A stretch of 64,000 nucleotides of DNA from Zonotrichia leucophrys gambelii (taxonomy: Eukaryota > Chordata > Aves > Passeriformes > Passerellidae): the NCBI RefSeq assembly GCF_028769735.1, contig NC_088171.1:67783216-67847215 (forward strand), written 5' to 3'. Positions within the stretch are counted from its first letter, which is position 1, and the number at the start of each line of letters is the position of its first letter. The position numbers and the translations under genes are program-made. Shown one piece after another: positions 12,401 through 22,521 of this stretch. The notes beneath the pieces are model-generated. The model was not told the DNA's origin. It was given only the letters and a program-made list of their open reading frames with translations, and searched no databases.

Positions 12401-15400
12401 ATGAAGGAGAAAGTATAATGAGTGTGTGAGGGGGACCCTAGTAAGCCTGAAACTCTTCAGAAAGGACTGACAAATCATCAGGAAATTGTGAGCTAATTGG
12501 TCTCTGCCTCCACTTGTTTTATTTTAAGCACTGAAAAGTTCCCTCAGTACAGAGTTTAACAGGAGCATGTCTGTAATGCTCTGTCTGACCAGAGTGGGTT
12601 CTACACCCTGTTGAGTTCAAGGGGCCATTTTGACAGAGGTCCAAATCTGAGCTCACACATTTAAAGAAAAGCCAAAAAAATGAGAGTTCCTCTATCTACG
12701 AATGCAATTTAATGCAAGTGTGTACTGAAATGGGCAGTGCTACTCTCTCCTGTTGTGCCACTGGAGGCCAGGAAAAAGGTTTATAGAAATGACACTGCTT
12801 CAAGTGTGACATAGAACTGTGCAAGCAAACATGGAGCTCATTGGACATAAGTTCAGCATGACCTTCCTCTGTTTTGGAAGAGGCATTGTCATGTAAAAAA
12901 TAATTTCCTAGATGACCAGCTAGCCCTGGCACTTTGTGTAGTAGAAGACATGAATTATAGCAAACGTTTACCCATATCTCTATATATGCTTTATTATTTT
13001 AAAATTTGTAGATATACAGATATAAAACTTATGAAGAGTGCAGCCAATTTCATATTTAATTCAGGAGGTTGAAATGAGTACTGATTGTTTGCTCCTTCTC
13101 CTGAAACTTTAATGGCTCTTAACCTTCCTTCAGATGAAAAACAGAAGAAAAAGAAAACAAAATCAGATATAAACTGGGAAAAAATGTTTGTCTATATTTA
13201 AAAATCTCATGTGGTCTAAGCAATCTTTTATAGAGTGTAGGGAATATTTCTAAAGATGTCATCTTTGAATACTACTGCTTTGGCTCTTCTGAAGAGCTCC
13301 CTGAAATTCCCTGTTATTTATTCCTGTGCACAGAAAACAGAGTCCTTAATGGTTGATAGTGTCCATACTCTTTTTTAGAACCTTCTGTCTTATCAGTGTT
13401 TGTTTCTGCACCGTAAAGAAACCTACAGTTTTAGGCAGTGAGCAGCTCTAAGGGCTCCCAGGTCCTTATCTAAATAATTTAAATAAATAATCAGCAAGTT
13501 TGCTGATCGAAACAAAAGCAGGCATTCTGAAGCACTAAAGTGTTAATACAGGCCCACCTAACATTTCAAGAAAGAGCTGTAAAAATAGTTGGAAAATATT
13601 TTTTGTGTGTCTGCAGGAGCAATCACCTGCTTTCCCTTATGAAGGGGGTCCCATTTGAACATCACATACTAAGAATGTTTTCATGGCTAATTAAGACAAT
13701 TAGGCTTTACATGAATGATCTAGAAGCAGGTGCTGGTAGACGTGTTAGGGAGTTATGTTCTGTTGTCTCTGACTGCATTGCACTTTGCACTTCCAAGTGG
13801 ATGCCTATTACTCAAATAACACTGGAATCTGCCTAGGGCACTTTGTTATCATTGCCTACCTGCCCTTCCCTTCCCAGACAATTCCCTTTTATAATGTAGC
13901 TAGAAAGATCAAAAGCATTATTACAGTAAAATTAAAAGGGGTAGAAATTGGCCATTTATGTAGCAGGTTCTTTTCATGTCTGTGCATAGACTTGCCAATT
14001 ACTGTTCTCTTTTTTCAGTCAGAGATGTTAACCTGTGCTGCTTTTATCTCAGGATCTCTGCCCAGGTTTCTAAAGGGATTTGTGGTCATTTGAAATCTTC
14101 CTTCATTTTTGTCACTTGTTCCTGGGAGGAAGAGTGGTCCTAATAGGAAATGTCTTGCTATTTATAGGCTGTCTCGGTGTTATGTCTCCTGTGGTTACAC
14201 AGAAGAGGCAGCACACTGTCTATTTACTCTACTTTTAGACCACCTGCCTCTCAGCTTGATTTTCTTACCATGGACTTGTTGCTGAGATTTTTTGTCTGAT
14301 TTCTTTTTTACAGTTGCATTATACCGATCACTAGGATCTTATCCAGCCCCTTCTTTTGATGCATGACTTGGAGTCCTGGTTACAGAACATTTGGTCTGAT
14401 GTGGCTGAGTGGGAATGGGGATGCTTTCTAAAGGATCCAGAGCATGGGCTGAGGCTGAGGGCCTGATGCATGCCTGTATCTTACATGCTATAGGACCAAA
14501 ATGCAGCTAGAACAATTGCTTGTGACCAACAATTGCAACTTACTCCTCGGTACACGAGATGGCTTCCCTTTCTCAATTATCCATCTAAATTTCTCTGTTG
14601 CATTAATCACAGTTATATTAGCCCATATTTTTGAATTTAGTCAGATTTTTCCTGCATTATAGGAGAGGATCTGATAAACAGGAAAGCAAACATGGGTACT
14701 TGGCTCCTCTTTAAATGCTCAAACTGAATTCTAATAATTTCTTGAGAGAGGACATTAAGCTCTAGAAACAAGTTGTGAAGTACTTGATAAAAAAAATCTT
14801 TTAACATCTTTATATTTTACTTGATTCAATCCTAATTCCCTGATAGCAACCTTGAGTCTATAGTAACAACATTAGAGGTGAAATCCTCACCCTCTTGAAG
14901 CCAATAGGCAATCCTTTACCTAAGATTTTGTACTTATTACTTCACTGTGGCTCCTGTTATCCTCCAAATGGCACATCCTCTGATACCTTCACTGGAGCAG
15001 GAAATACCAAAGGGATTTCTCAGACTGGAGGGACATATGGGGCAGTATTCCTCTGAAATACCTAAAGAGTGTGGGAAGTTGCCTAATATCAACTCTGTGG
15101 TTGCTGCCATTACAAATTTGTAATGGGAAGGTTGGATGGGAAAGGGTCTTGTCAAACACTGACAAGTCTGTGTCCTCCTGGGTGAGAACAATTGGCAGGA
15201 CACATGGAAAATGGAGTTATGTTCTGCCCATCTAGTCATGGCTTACAGTGAAATAAGGTAGGGAGAAAGCTCCCCTTCTCCTGAAAGGGTGATCAGCACC
15301 TTGTGCGCCACTGTCAGCTTGCCAGTGAGCTCAGTAAGGACAGGGTCTTCTCTGAAGCAGATGTGGACTACTGTACTTGCATTGATCCTCCTGACCTGTG

Positions 15401-17092
15401 GATTGTGGGGCTTGACCCCAAGCTCCTTAAATTCTTCTCCTTTATGCAAACTGCTGGATTATGAACTGCATCAGCAGCAATGCAGATGGTGTATCCTGGG
15501 CTGATGCTACACATATGATAGCCTCTGGAAAAATGCAAGGCAGGACATTGTGATGGCAGTTGTGAGTTGCCTCAACTTTAATCTGACAGAGCAGTAAGGG
15601 AGAATAGAACCTGACTTCAAACAAGGAATCTTATTTAATTCTTGCATTGTTACCACATCTATGTAATCTTTTCATCTCCCATAGCTCTGCCCAGAAGAAC
15701 AGAAGACCACTCTAAGTGGTGGGACCTGACCTTATAATCTCTGGCTCGTGCTTCTCTAGCTGTGAATTCTCCCTGAATGAATGTACCTCTTATCTTTCTG
15801 TTCATGGCAAACCAAAGGAAGTGACAAACAAATGACTCTAAACAAATGCATATTGTTAGCCAGGCCAGTGATATACACAGTAAGAAGCAACATTTAACTG
15901 GCACATGCCAGCAGACAAATTCATCATACTTTGAATTCACTCAGAGTGTAGCCTGTGCCTCTGTGTCAAGGCATCTCATGCTGACTGAGACCTGTTGAGG
16001 GAACAGAACTCTCTTATGCAATACATTTTTACTAAAATGAAGGCAACACCAAAGTCTGTATTCAATATCTAATTAAATATTTTCTTAATGCTTTACACCC
16101 ATTTATAGAACGTGAAGCCTGACTTTAGTCCCCTGGGAGCAGGCCAGTAAAGAATAGCATTACAAATATTTATTTACTTCTCTTGTCCCTCACTGGCTTT
16201 ATTTTAATGGGTGTGCAAAAACGCATGAAAGCTACAGGAGAGGAAAAGCCCCCGGGAAAACCCTTTGTAACTGGATGAATTGGAAAAACAAACTCTAGGG
16301 TGCTCATTTGCCATGAATCGCTTTTCAAATCACGTGCGGAAAATGAATGAGGCGTCTGTGAATCTAATTCCCTTTGTCCCAGTTGTAAAGCAGATCCGCA
16401 CAATAGGCGAGGCACACGGCCAGCAAAGCAAGAGGTGGAAAGCAGGCACCATTCAGTGAATTCATTTTCAGTCAATTCCAGTGTCGCTTGCTCCTTTTCT
16501 TCTCTACAGATTTAAAGAACAAACAAAACCCTGTGATCCCTGGGAAATGCCTCTGGTAAGGGCCACTGCTGAAGTCTCACTAAGCACAGTGGCAATGGCA
16601 GAGAACATGAATCCTTCCCACTGTCACACTGGGTCCCTTGTCATTCCTAGTGGGAGGACAGAAAGCACATCACCACATTTCCATCGCACATTAGGAAAGC
16701 AGCAAATCAGTGCATTGAAGAGCCTGTTTCATCCCAAGGGTAAAAAAGTTAAAGACCTATGGTCTTCCTAAATTTTTTTTAACCTAACTTCAAGATAAAG
16801 ATCTTAGTAATCTCTTTCATGCTAAACTGGGTTTTTCACAGCGGTTTATTATTCTGAATTAAGTTACATTATTTCCTCTTTATTATCTTATAAATACAGT
16901 TAGGTTTGTGTGTGTGTGAACCAAAACCAGCTGTACTTGAAACATGAAAAATATTTTAGATGTGAAACCCAGTGGAAGTTTGGGAGTGTAACCCTTCCAT
17001 TCACTGCCTGGCTTTATAAGCATCTCTCACTGCGTATAAGAACAACTCTGCTGAGCAGCTGAAAGGAAAATGGAAATGTAAAAAAATCTCAC
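3429..17092 (-). other. LY86: LY86 intron 1 (large first intron)
   Basis: A 13,664-bp intron with GTGAGA at its 5' end (17092) and ACAG at its 3' end (3429). It interrupts Asp codon 41 after the first base. Most of it is unremarkable AT-rich sequence. It contains a C-tract followed by a T-tract at 7701-7733, a short TG run at 16907-16918, a possible half MITE at 14876-14935, and a CpG-enriched non-repeat block at 16190-16490 described separately. The longest ORF of the window (8374-8847 plus, 157 codons) lies here but has no recognisable domain. Large first introns often hold enhancers; that is inference. Confidence 0.9.
16190..16490. promoter_or_regulatory. CpG-enriched non-repeat block in LY86 intron 1 (candidate enhancer)
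   Basis: About 600-900 bp downstream of exon 1, this segment has about ten CpGs in 300 bp, whereas neighbouring kilobases have few. It carries a perfect E-box CACGTG (16331-16336) in the form TCACGTG, favoured by MiT/TFE and USF factors. It contains no recognised transposon and no extended ORF on the plus strand. Conservation cannot be tested here, so enhancer function is a guess. Confidence 0.25.
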
Positions 17093-17213
17093 CGCAGCTT
17101 TTGTAATATATTTCCAGGTTGTCCTCTTTGCAGACTGTGTGCGTAGGCCATTGTGTGCTGGCATTGATGTAAAGCAGGACTAAGATGAAAAGAAGAGCAT
17201 TTGATGTCTTCAT
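17093..17213 (-). CDS. LY86: LY86 (MD-1) coding exon 1: start codon, signal peptide and N-terminus
   Basis: LY86/MD-1 is a small secreted ML-domain (MD-2-related lipid-recognition) protein. It binds the ectodomain of RP105 (CD180) and tunes TLR4/LPS responses in B cells and myeloid cells. The exon encodes residues 1-40 plus the first base of codon 41. Residues 1-20 form a hydrophobic signal peptide (a LLFILVLLY core, then NAST). The mature chain opens with QWPTHTVC, the family hallmark corresponding to WPTHVVC in human MD-1. Cys28 and Cys40 match MD-2 Cys25 and Cys37. The start at 17213-17211 is the first in-frame ATG and has A at -3 (CCCACCATGA). The donor at 17092-17091 reads TGCG|GTGAGA, and G plus the AT opening exon 2 makes the Asp codon expected at this position. 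The single sequon, N17-A-S, is at the signal-peptide end. Identification is by recognising the family; the fit of three exons makes it nearly certain. Confidence 0.96.
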
Positions 17214-17420
17214 GGTGGGTGGTGGTAGTTTGCAGGATCGCTTCTGCCTCTTGCTAACACTCCGGAGGGAGGTGTTCCTTCCTTTCTCCAAGGGACACAG
17301 GACTTACAACATTCGTGCCTGCAAAAGGGTTAAGCGAGCCAGTGCAGCCTCAGCTTCCCACAATGCGCTATAAACAAGAGGCTAATCAGAATTGGAGGGT
17401 GTTATTTCCGTGTACTTCAA
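17214..17420 (-). promoter_or_regulatory. LY86: Predicted LY86 promoter and 5' leader
   Basis: Reading the minus strand, a TATA-like TTTATAG lies at 17374-17368. That would place transcription start near 17340 and give a leader of about 130 nt. The segment is richer in CpG and GC than its surroundings. A two-codon uORF (ATG TTG TAA) lies at 17312-17304, and its bases overlap a donor-like GTAAGT. Purine-rich GGAA cores (around 17280 and 17405) could bind ETS factors such as PU.1, which would fit myeloid and B-cell expression. Only the motifs are seen; the start site and factors are inference. Confidence 0.45.
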
Positions 17421-18440
17421 CTTCTGCTTTCTGCTTGGTATTCAACTAATGACAAATGAGCTAATCACACCTACTCACTGCCCAGCATAGTCCTGCCTTG
17501 GTGCCTGCTGGAACAATGCAGCAATGTGTTTATTTCTGCTCTTGCTGCCAGTTTCTTCTCTTGAAGTCAAAGCATTTGGGACAAAACTTCAAACAGACTT
17601 ATTTTGCAGCCTTCTGGCTGAAAAAAGTTGCAATCCAAATTGCCCCATCTTAATCACACAAAGTCAGCCCAAATTTTGGAAGATGAACAGTTTGGTCTCT
17701 ATGTTTTTCCTAGTAACAAATCTGTCGTCTGGAGAGAAGGGAGGTGTGTCTGATAAAGCTGACGCCACATAAGCAAGACTTGAAACTTTTGGGAATGAAT
17801 TCTTTCTGCTTGACAATGCTAAATCCTTCATTTACATTGATTTTGTTCAGTGTTTTTTGGGAATATACAATTTAGCAGTGTACCCAGTCGGATAAACCTA
17901 GACTTAATTTTTTTCCTCCTGTCTGCCTGGTTACTTAATAGCTCTCTAGTGAAAATGTACATTTGTCATTTGCACTAGCTCTTTTAAAGCTGTGCTTTAT
18001 GCAGAAATTAGTGGCTGGTGCAGATGGCAGGGAAGGAGTGAGGGAAGGAGGGAGAGTTCCTTCATCTCCAGTAAAATTCCCTGATTCAGTTTTAAGATCC
18101 AGGGCTGGAATAGAATTTCAAACTGCAGTTGCCAGAAAGGTCTTTTTCTGGACAGAGCACCAACTGGAAAAATGCTACAAGCTGAATTCAACCCTAAAGC
18201 AAATGTCTGCAATAGTCTTCTCTGAGCTCAAGACAAGGAGAAATTGGCTCTGTAGTATAACAGAGTTGGATAAAAGATCACTTTGGCCATTTCAGTCTTT
18301 CTTGCTTTGAAGGCTGTAAGTATCATTTGCTCTGCCTCTAAGTAAAGCTGAACAGGGGAAAACTTATGTTGTTTAGTAAACAGGAAAGCACCTAACAAGA
18401 TAATTATGAAATAATGCTAAATGGTAGGGCTATTCTTCAG

Positions 18441-18511
18441 GCAAAATCCTGGCCTCAATGAAGGTAATAAAAGAAATCCCACAGATTAAGGAGACAGCCA
18501 AGATTTCAACC
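18441..18511. mobile_element. Degenerate palindromic MITE-like remnant
   Basis: The left end (AAAATCCTGGCCTCAATGAA) and the right end (CAGCCAAGATTTCAACC) are imperfect inverted copies of each other over about 30 bp. The pattern resembles the old sauropsid palindromic repeat with ends like AAATCCTGGCCCCATTGAAG and an inverted copy, seen in turtles, crocodiles and birds and usually grouped with Harbinger-type MITEs. It is heavily decayed. The family name is from memory and uncertain; the inverted arms are visible. Confidence 0.45.
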
Positions 18512-21500
18512 GTGATGTATTAAATTTAAAAGCCAATTCACTGCAATCCTAGAGACCTTGCTTTAAATAATGAGGCTCAAGCTTGGTTCATATTTTTGGA
18601 TGCTATCATAATGGTAAATTTTATGTCCATGGCCAGAGTGAGAATCCAGGCAACTGTCCTTAGGCATGGAACATATATGAGTCACATAATGAGATCTGAA
18701 TTACAGATCTGATTTGACTGGACTTAGGTTGTACCCTGCAGATAGTTGACAAAAGCAAGAGCAATTGAAATGGGAATAGTAGGGAGAGACAATGTCTAGG
18801 ATTACTGTAATACATTTAAACAAAAATCACATAAAATAAAAGTCTCTTGGCACAAAAGTCTATAAAGATAGTGAAAATTGTATATAGCGATGTATTACAG
18901 AACACAAAGTACTTCAGATCAGGACCTTGAGAATGTAACTTCCAAAACTTTTTTTTTTTAGGAAACACCATCATGATCTTTCACTTAAAATATTACGCTA
19001 ATGCTCAATAGCAATGAACAAAGCAAATTAAAAGATAGGATAAATGCTTCAAAGAGAGACCTCCTGGGGATCATTCAATAAACAAGCCAAATCAGGACCA
19101 GGACCTCCCCTGAGATAAGAATCGCTGAAAGTTGCAAAAATACATGGGAGAAAGCAAATGGGCTTGGCCTACTTTTATTCTTCTTTCCATGCCTACTTGC
19201 CCACACTACTGGGAACAAGTTAATGGGTTAAATGGAACTTTTATCTGGACTAGAATTATTTCCTGGACAATGGGCTTTTCTTTACCACCCTTCCCTCTGC
19301 CTGCCCATCCTGTTGGAGCAGTGTTGCCATTGGTTGTGGCTTTCGAAGCCTGACTCCAAGCAGTCCTCTTGGCAGAAGGCAACCTCTCTGCATCTAAGTG
19401 TCTTTGCTTTGCCTTGTAGAGATTTTGGTCTAAGCCTGGGAACATAAAACAACACTGGACTTGTGGGATACAAGTCTTCTGGCTTCACTGGAACTAGGGT
19501 GCCTGGAGTAGATCTAGCAGAAACCAAATACAACTTGGTAGCTGAGCTTGGGAACTCTGATATACACAGGCACTGTTTCCCCTTCTGGTGCATAGACTCT
19601 CTCTTGCTCTTTCAAGACAGCTTTTTCATCCTTGTTTTTTGGCAGTGCTCCTGACACTGACTCAAAATGACAAGTCACAAGATTTTTTTTTGTGAGTGCG
19701 AGGTTGGAATGTGTGTCTCAAGCAGGTTTTGGGTAGCCAATGTTCTGAGGGAAAACAGCCATGATATAGCTAATGTTTTGGAAAGCCACGCTGTCACTTC
19801 CACTTTGTCCCACCATGTTGTTCTTTCTCAGTGGGAAGGGAATTTTACTTGGAATGGAATTTTACTTCAGGTTTTACAGCATGTGCTGCAGACACTGTTT
19901 CGCCATTTCATTCCTTGTATCTCCTAGAAAGAGCTTTATTACCAACTCCATATGTTCTGAGAACTACTTTCCCTTCAGACAGCCGAAGCCTGTGGGATGA
20001 GAAACTACATCTGAAAGAAATGGTATCAGTTCTGGAAGAGGGAATTCTGTTTTGGCACATTGCTTATCTGGCCAACAAGTGTGTTTCTTTATCTGCCTGA
20101 CTGAAGGTTTTGACCATGGAGATAAACAGCTCAAAAATGTCTGCAAAGGATGTTGAGGGGCAGTGGCTTCATATACCTAGAGGACTCTTGACCTTGATCA
20201 GATATTTTTGACATATTAAAGAGTGAAAAAAATCTCTTGTTCCCTATCAAGAAGATTTGTAATGTAATTGGGAAGAGTAAAGAGGTACAGAGCCCACTGG
20301 TAAGCAGATAATGTTACATTAATGTCTGTAACTTCTTAGGCCGCCAAAAAAAAAAGATTGCTGACGTAGCAAATCACCCCCCTCACCCCCCATCCCCAAA
20401 TGGATTGTGCTCATACAGCATCCTTGCCCTTGAATTGTTTAATTACTCTCTGGGTTCCCTGCAGAGGCTTAGCCAGTCACAGGGCTTGGTGGTCAAGGGG
20501 CCTTTTACTTGCTGTGTTGCTTGCACTCATACAGCTGCACCTACACTGTGACTTTTGCCAAGTTAGTTATAGGCATGTTGTTTTTCATATCCTCCCAGCC
20601 AAGTACTTATGTTTGCAAAACTTTTTCAAGTGTAGACCTGGCTAGTGCTTCACCTCAGCAGTGGGGTTTCCTGTTAAGAGCCTGTTTTATTTAAGGATTT
20701 TTTTTCTCTATTGAGCAAGTCCAGTATCAGGTGAGTCCTAACCAAAGTTTAAGTACCTTCTTTCAAGCCAAAATCTTTCTTTCTTTCCTTTGGCATTTTT
20801 GCGTGCCCGTATCATACAATGAAATGTTTCCAGAGGGGAAACTACATATTAAAAGCTTTGCTGATTTATCTTACTTTCTTTTGCAATTCACTCTGAACAA
20901 AAGCTTTCTGCATTATATTTCTCAGCATGGATCTCCTCCTAGTCAAAGACAATGAATGAAAATTTCTCAGCAAAGCAACAAGACTTTCCAAAGGTGATAC
21001 CTTTTCTCTCAATAAAAGTAAAATTTTCCTACTGTGCCTGTAATAGTGTGTTTAGTATTTTAGTTCAAAAAGAACAGCACCCAGAAATGTAATACAAGCT
21101 GATGTGCCACCCTCTCACTCCCTTTCCAGCTGTGCCTGAGTTTTGTTTTCTGTGATTTCTAGTGCTGGGGATGTTTGAGGTGCTGTGCTCTCAGCAGTGT
21201 GCCTAATGGGACTCATGCACCTTGTAAGCCCTGCCAGGAGCAGAGAGCAGTGGAGCCTGAGGCCCTCAGGGCTTCTTCCTTCTGAAGGGCATGAAAGTTT
21301 CTGGGATCCACCAGCCCTTGGCTGCCAACCCAGCACCTGGGGTGGGAACCCAGCTACTCCAGTCACCCCTTGTCTTTCCAAGACCAAACCAAGGGGCTGA
21401 GAGTGTTGCAAAGCAACAAAATTTGATGCTAGCAGGACTTGCAAATGGGGCTGATGTTCTCTGATTTTTGTAACCGCTGTAAAGCTGAGCTTTGCTGAGT

Positions 21501-21651
21501 CGTGGTATGCTCTCAGTACAAGCCCTTAGTGGCTGCCTGGGACTGAACTGCTTTTCAGAACTGTCTGCTCTTCATGGAACACTGGTGCTATTTGGAATAT
21601 ATAGGATAAGTCTATATGGTTTTATACACATCGGGTTTTAATTTCACTTTG

Positions 21652-21693
21652 TACTACTTTATACTACTTTATACTACTACTACTATGTAGTAG
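21652..21693. repeat. TAC-rich tandem repeat with terminal hairpin
   Basis: Two copies of the 10-mer TACTACTTTA (21652-21661 and 21662-21671) are followed by a (TAC)4 run, then GTAGTAG. CTACTAC at 21677-21683 pairs with GTAGTAG at 21687-21693 around a TAT loop. This is a small unstable-looking microsatellite. Confidence 0.7.
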
Positions 21694-22120
21694 CAGACTA
21701 CTGTGGCAGCTACTTTTTAAATTTTACCAGCTCATTTTAGAACTAAAGCTTTAAGGAAAAGGGAGTAGTCAGTAGTATGGAGAAAAGGAAAGAGCTTTCT
21801 TCTCTTTATAATTTATATTAAATGTTCAGTTTCATGTTGTTACAACTTTTCAGGACTCCATCTGGATTCTACAGCCTGTGTGACAGGCTAAAGTTTCCTG
21901 GCTCATCTGCTGCCAAATGGAGAGGGAGTGTGCTTGAACCAGCATACACACCTTAGGCTGTGCAGCTGTAATAGAGGTGTGCAGTGTAAAGCTTTTCCCT
22001 CTCGTTAAAAACGAGTCTTCCCTGGAGCGGACTGGTGGGCAGTCATGGAAAAATGGTGAAATTAGGCTGCTGTCATGAAGCAGCTATGTTCCTCATTTGC
22101 AGAGGTGGGACACAGAAATT

Positions 22121-22521
22121 ATTAGAGGGATAGAATACCTCTCCTGAGAGAAAAGGCTGACAGAGTTGGGATTATTCAGCCTGGAGAAGAAAAAGTTCCA
22201 GGGATATCTTATTGCAGCCTTTCAGTAGTTAAAGAGAGCTTACAAGAAATATGGGGGAAGGGTTTTTATTAATGTCTGTAGGAATAAGATGAGAGTTATT
22301 GCTTTGAAACTGTAAGAGTAAATTTAGATTAAGTATAAGGAAGAAATTTTTTATGATGAGATTGGTTAAACACTGGAGCAGGTTGCCCAAAGAGCCTGGA
22401 AACATTCAAGGCCAGGTTAGATCTGGCTCTGAGCAACCTGATTCAGTTGAAAATCTATCTGCCTCTTGCAAGGGGTTGGACTGGATAACTTTAAACTTTC
22501 CCCAAACCATTCTGTGATCCT
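22121..22521 (+). mobile_element. CR1 LINE 3' fragment, plus orientation
   Basis: About 400 bp matches the CR1 3' end: 'GGGATTATTCAGCCTGGAGA', then the GGAAGAAATT...ACTGGAGCAGGTTGCCC block, then CAAGGCCAGGTTAGATCTGG and the closing ACCATTCTGTGATCCTA. A short piece of the usual 3' UTR is deleted after the GCCCAAAGAG motif. As with most CR1 insertions it is 5'-truncated. It carries no usable ORF and is probably inert. Confidence 0.9.

Larger units (their letters stand above)
1..17213 (-). other. LY86: LY86 gene span, start codon to window edge (3' end missing)
   Basis: The three coding exons lie in the correct order on the minus strand, and their junctions are all phase 1. The visible open frame is 112 codons, against 162 residues for human MD-1 (from memory). 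About 50 C-terminal residues, including the last strands of the beta-cup and the Cys that should pair with Cys40, lie left of position 1. I searched 1-1809 on the minus strand for an exon encoding the expected segment (human EQIYYAGP..., bird EHLYYEGP-like) and for the terminal part around VAC, and found neither. Because only the 5' part is present, the UTR and polyadenylation site cannot be described. Confidence 0.93.
17421..22120. other. Intergenic DNA upstream of LY86, proximal part
   Basis: No gene was recognised. Contents: a MITE-like palindromic remnant at 18441-18511, a C-rich strip at 20372-20396 next to an A10 run at 20346-20355, and a TAC-rich tandem repeat at 21652-21693. The ORFs here (up to 115 codons) have no recognisable domains, and several are overlapping frames of the same stop-poor stretch (19.2-19.6 kb). 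Confidence 0.6.

Noticed and set aside
14876..14935. Possible half of the same MITE as at 18.4 kb (GTGAAATCCTCACCCTCTTG)
   Set aside because: Only one weak arm is visible with no inverted partner, so it is not listed as an element.
17001..17291. Extended LY86 exon 1 reading frame in both directions
   Set aside because: The upstream part begins at a TTG, not an ATG, and lies in the leader. The part after 17093 reads through the GTGAGA donor into intron. Coding sequence is limited to 17093-17213.
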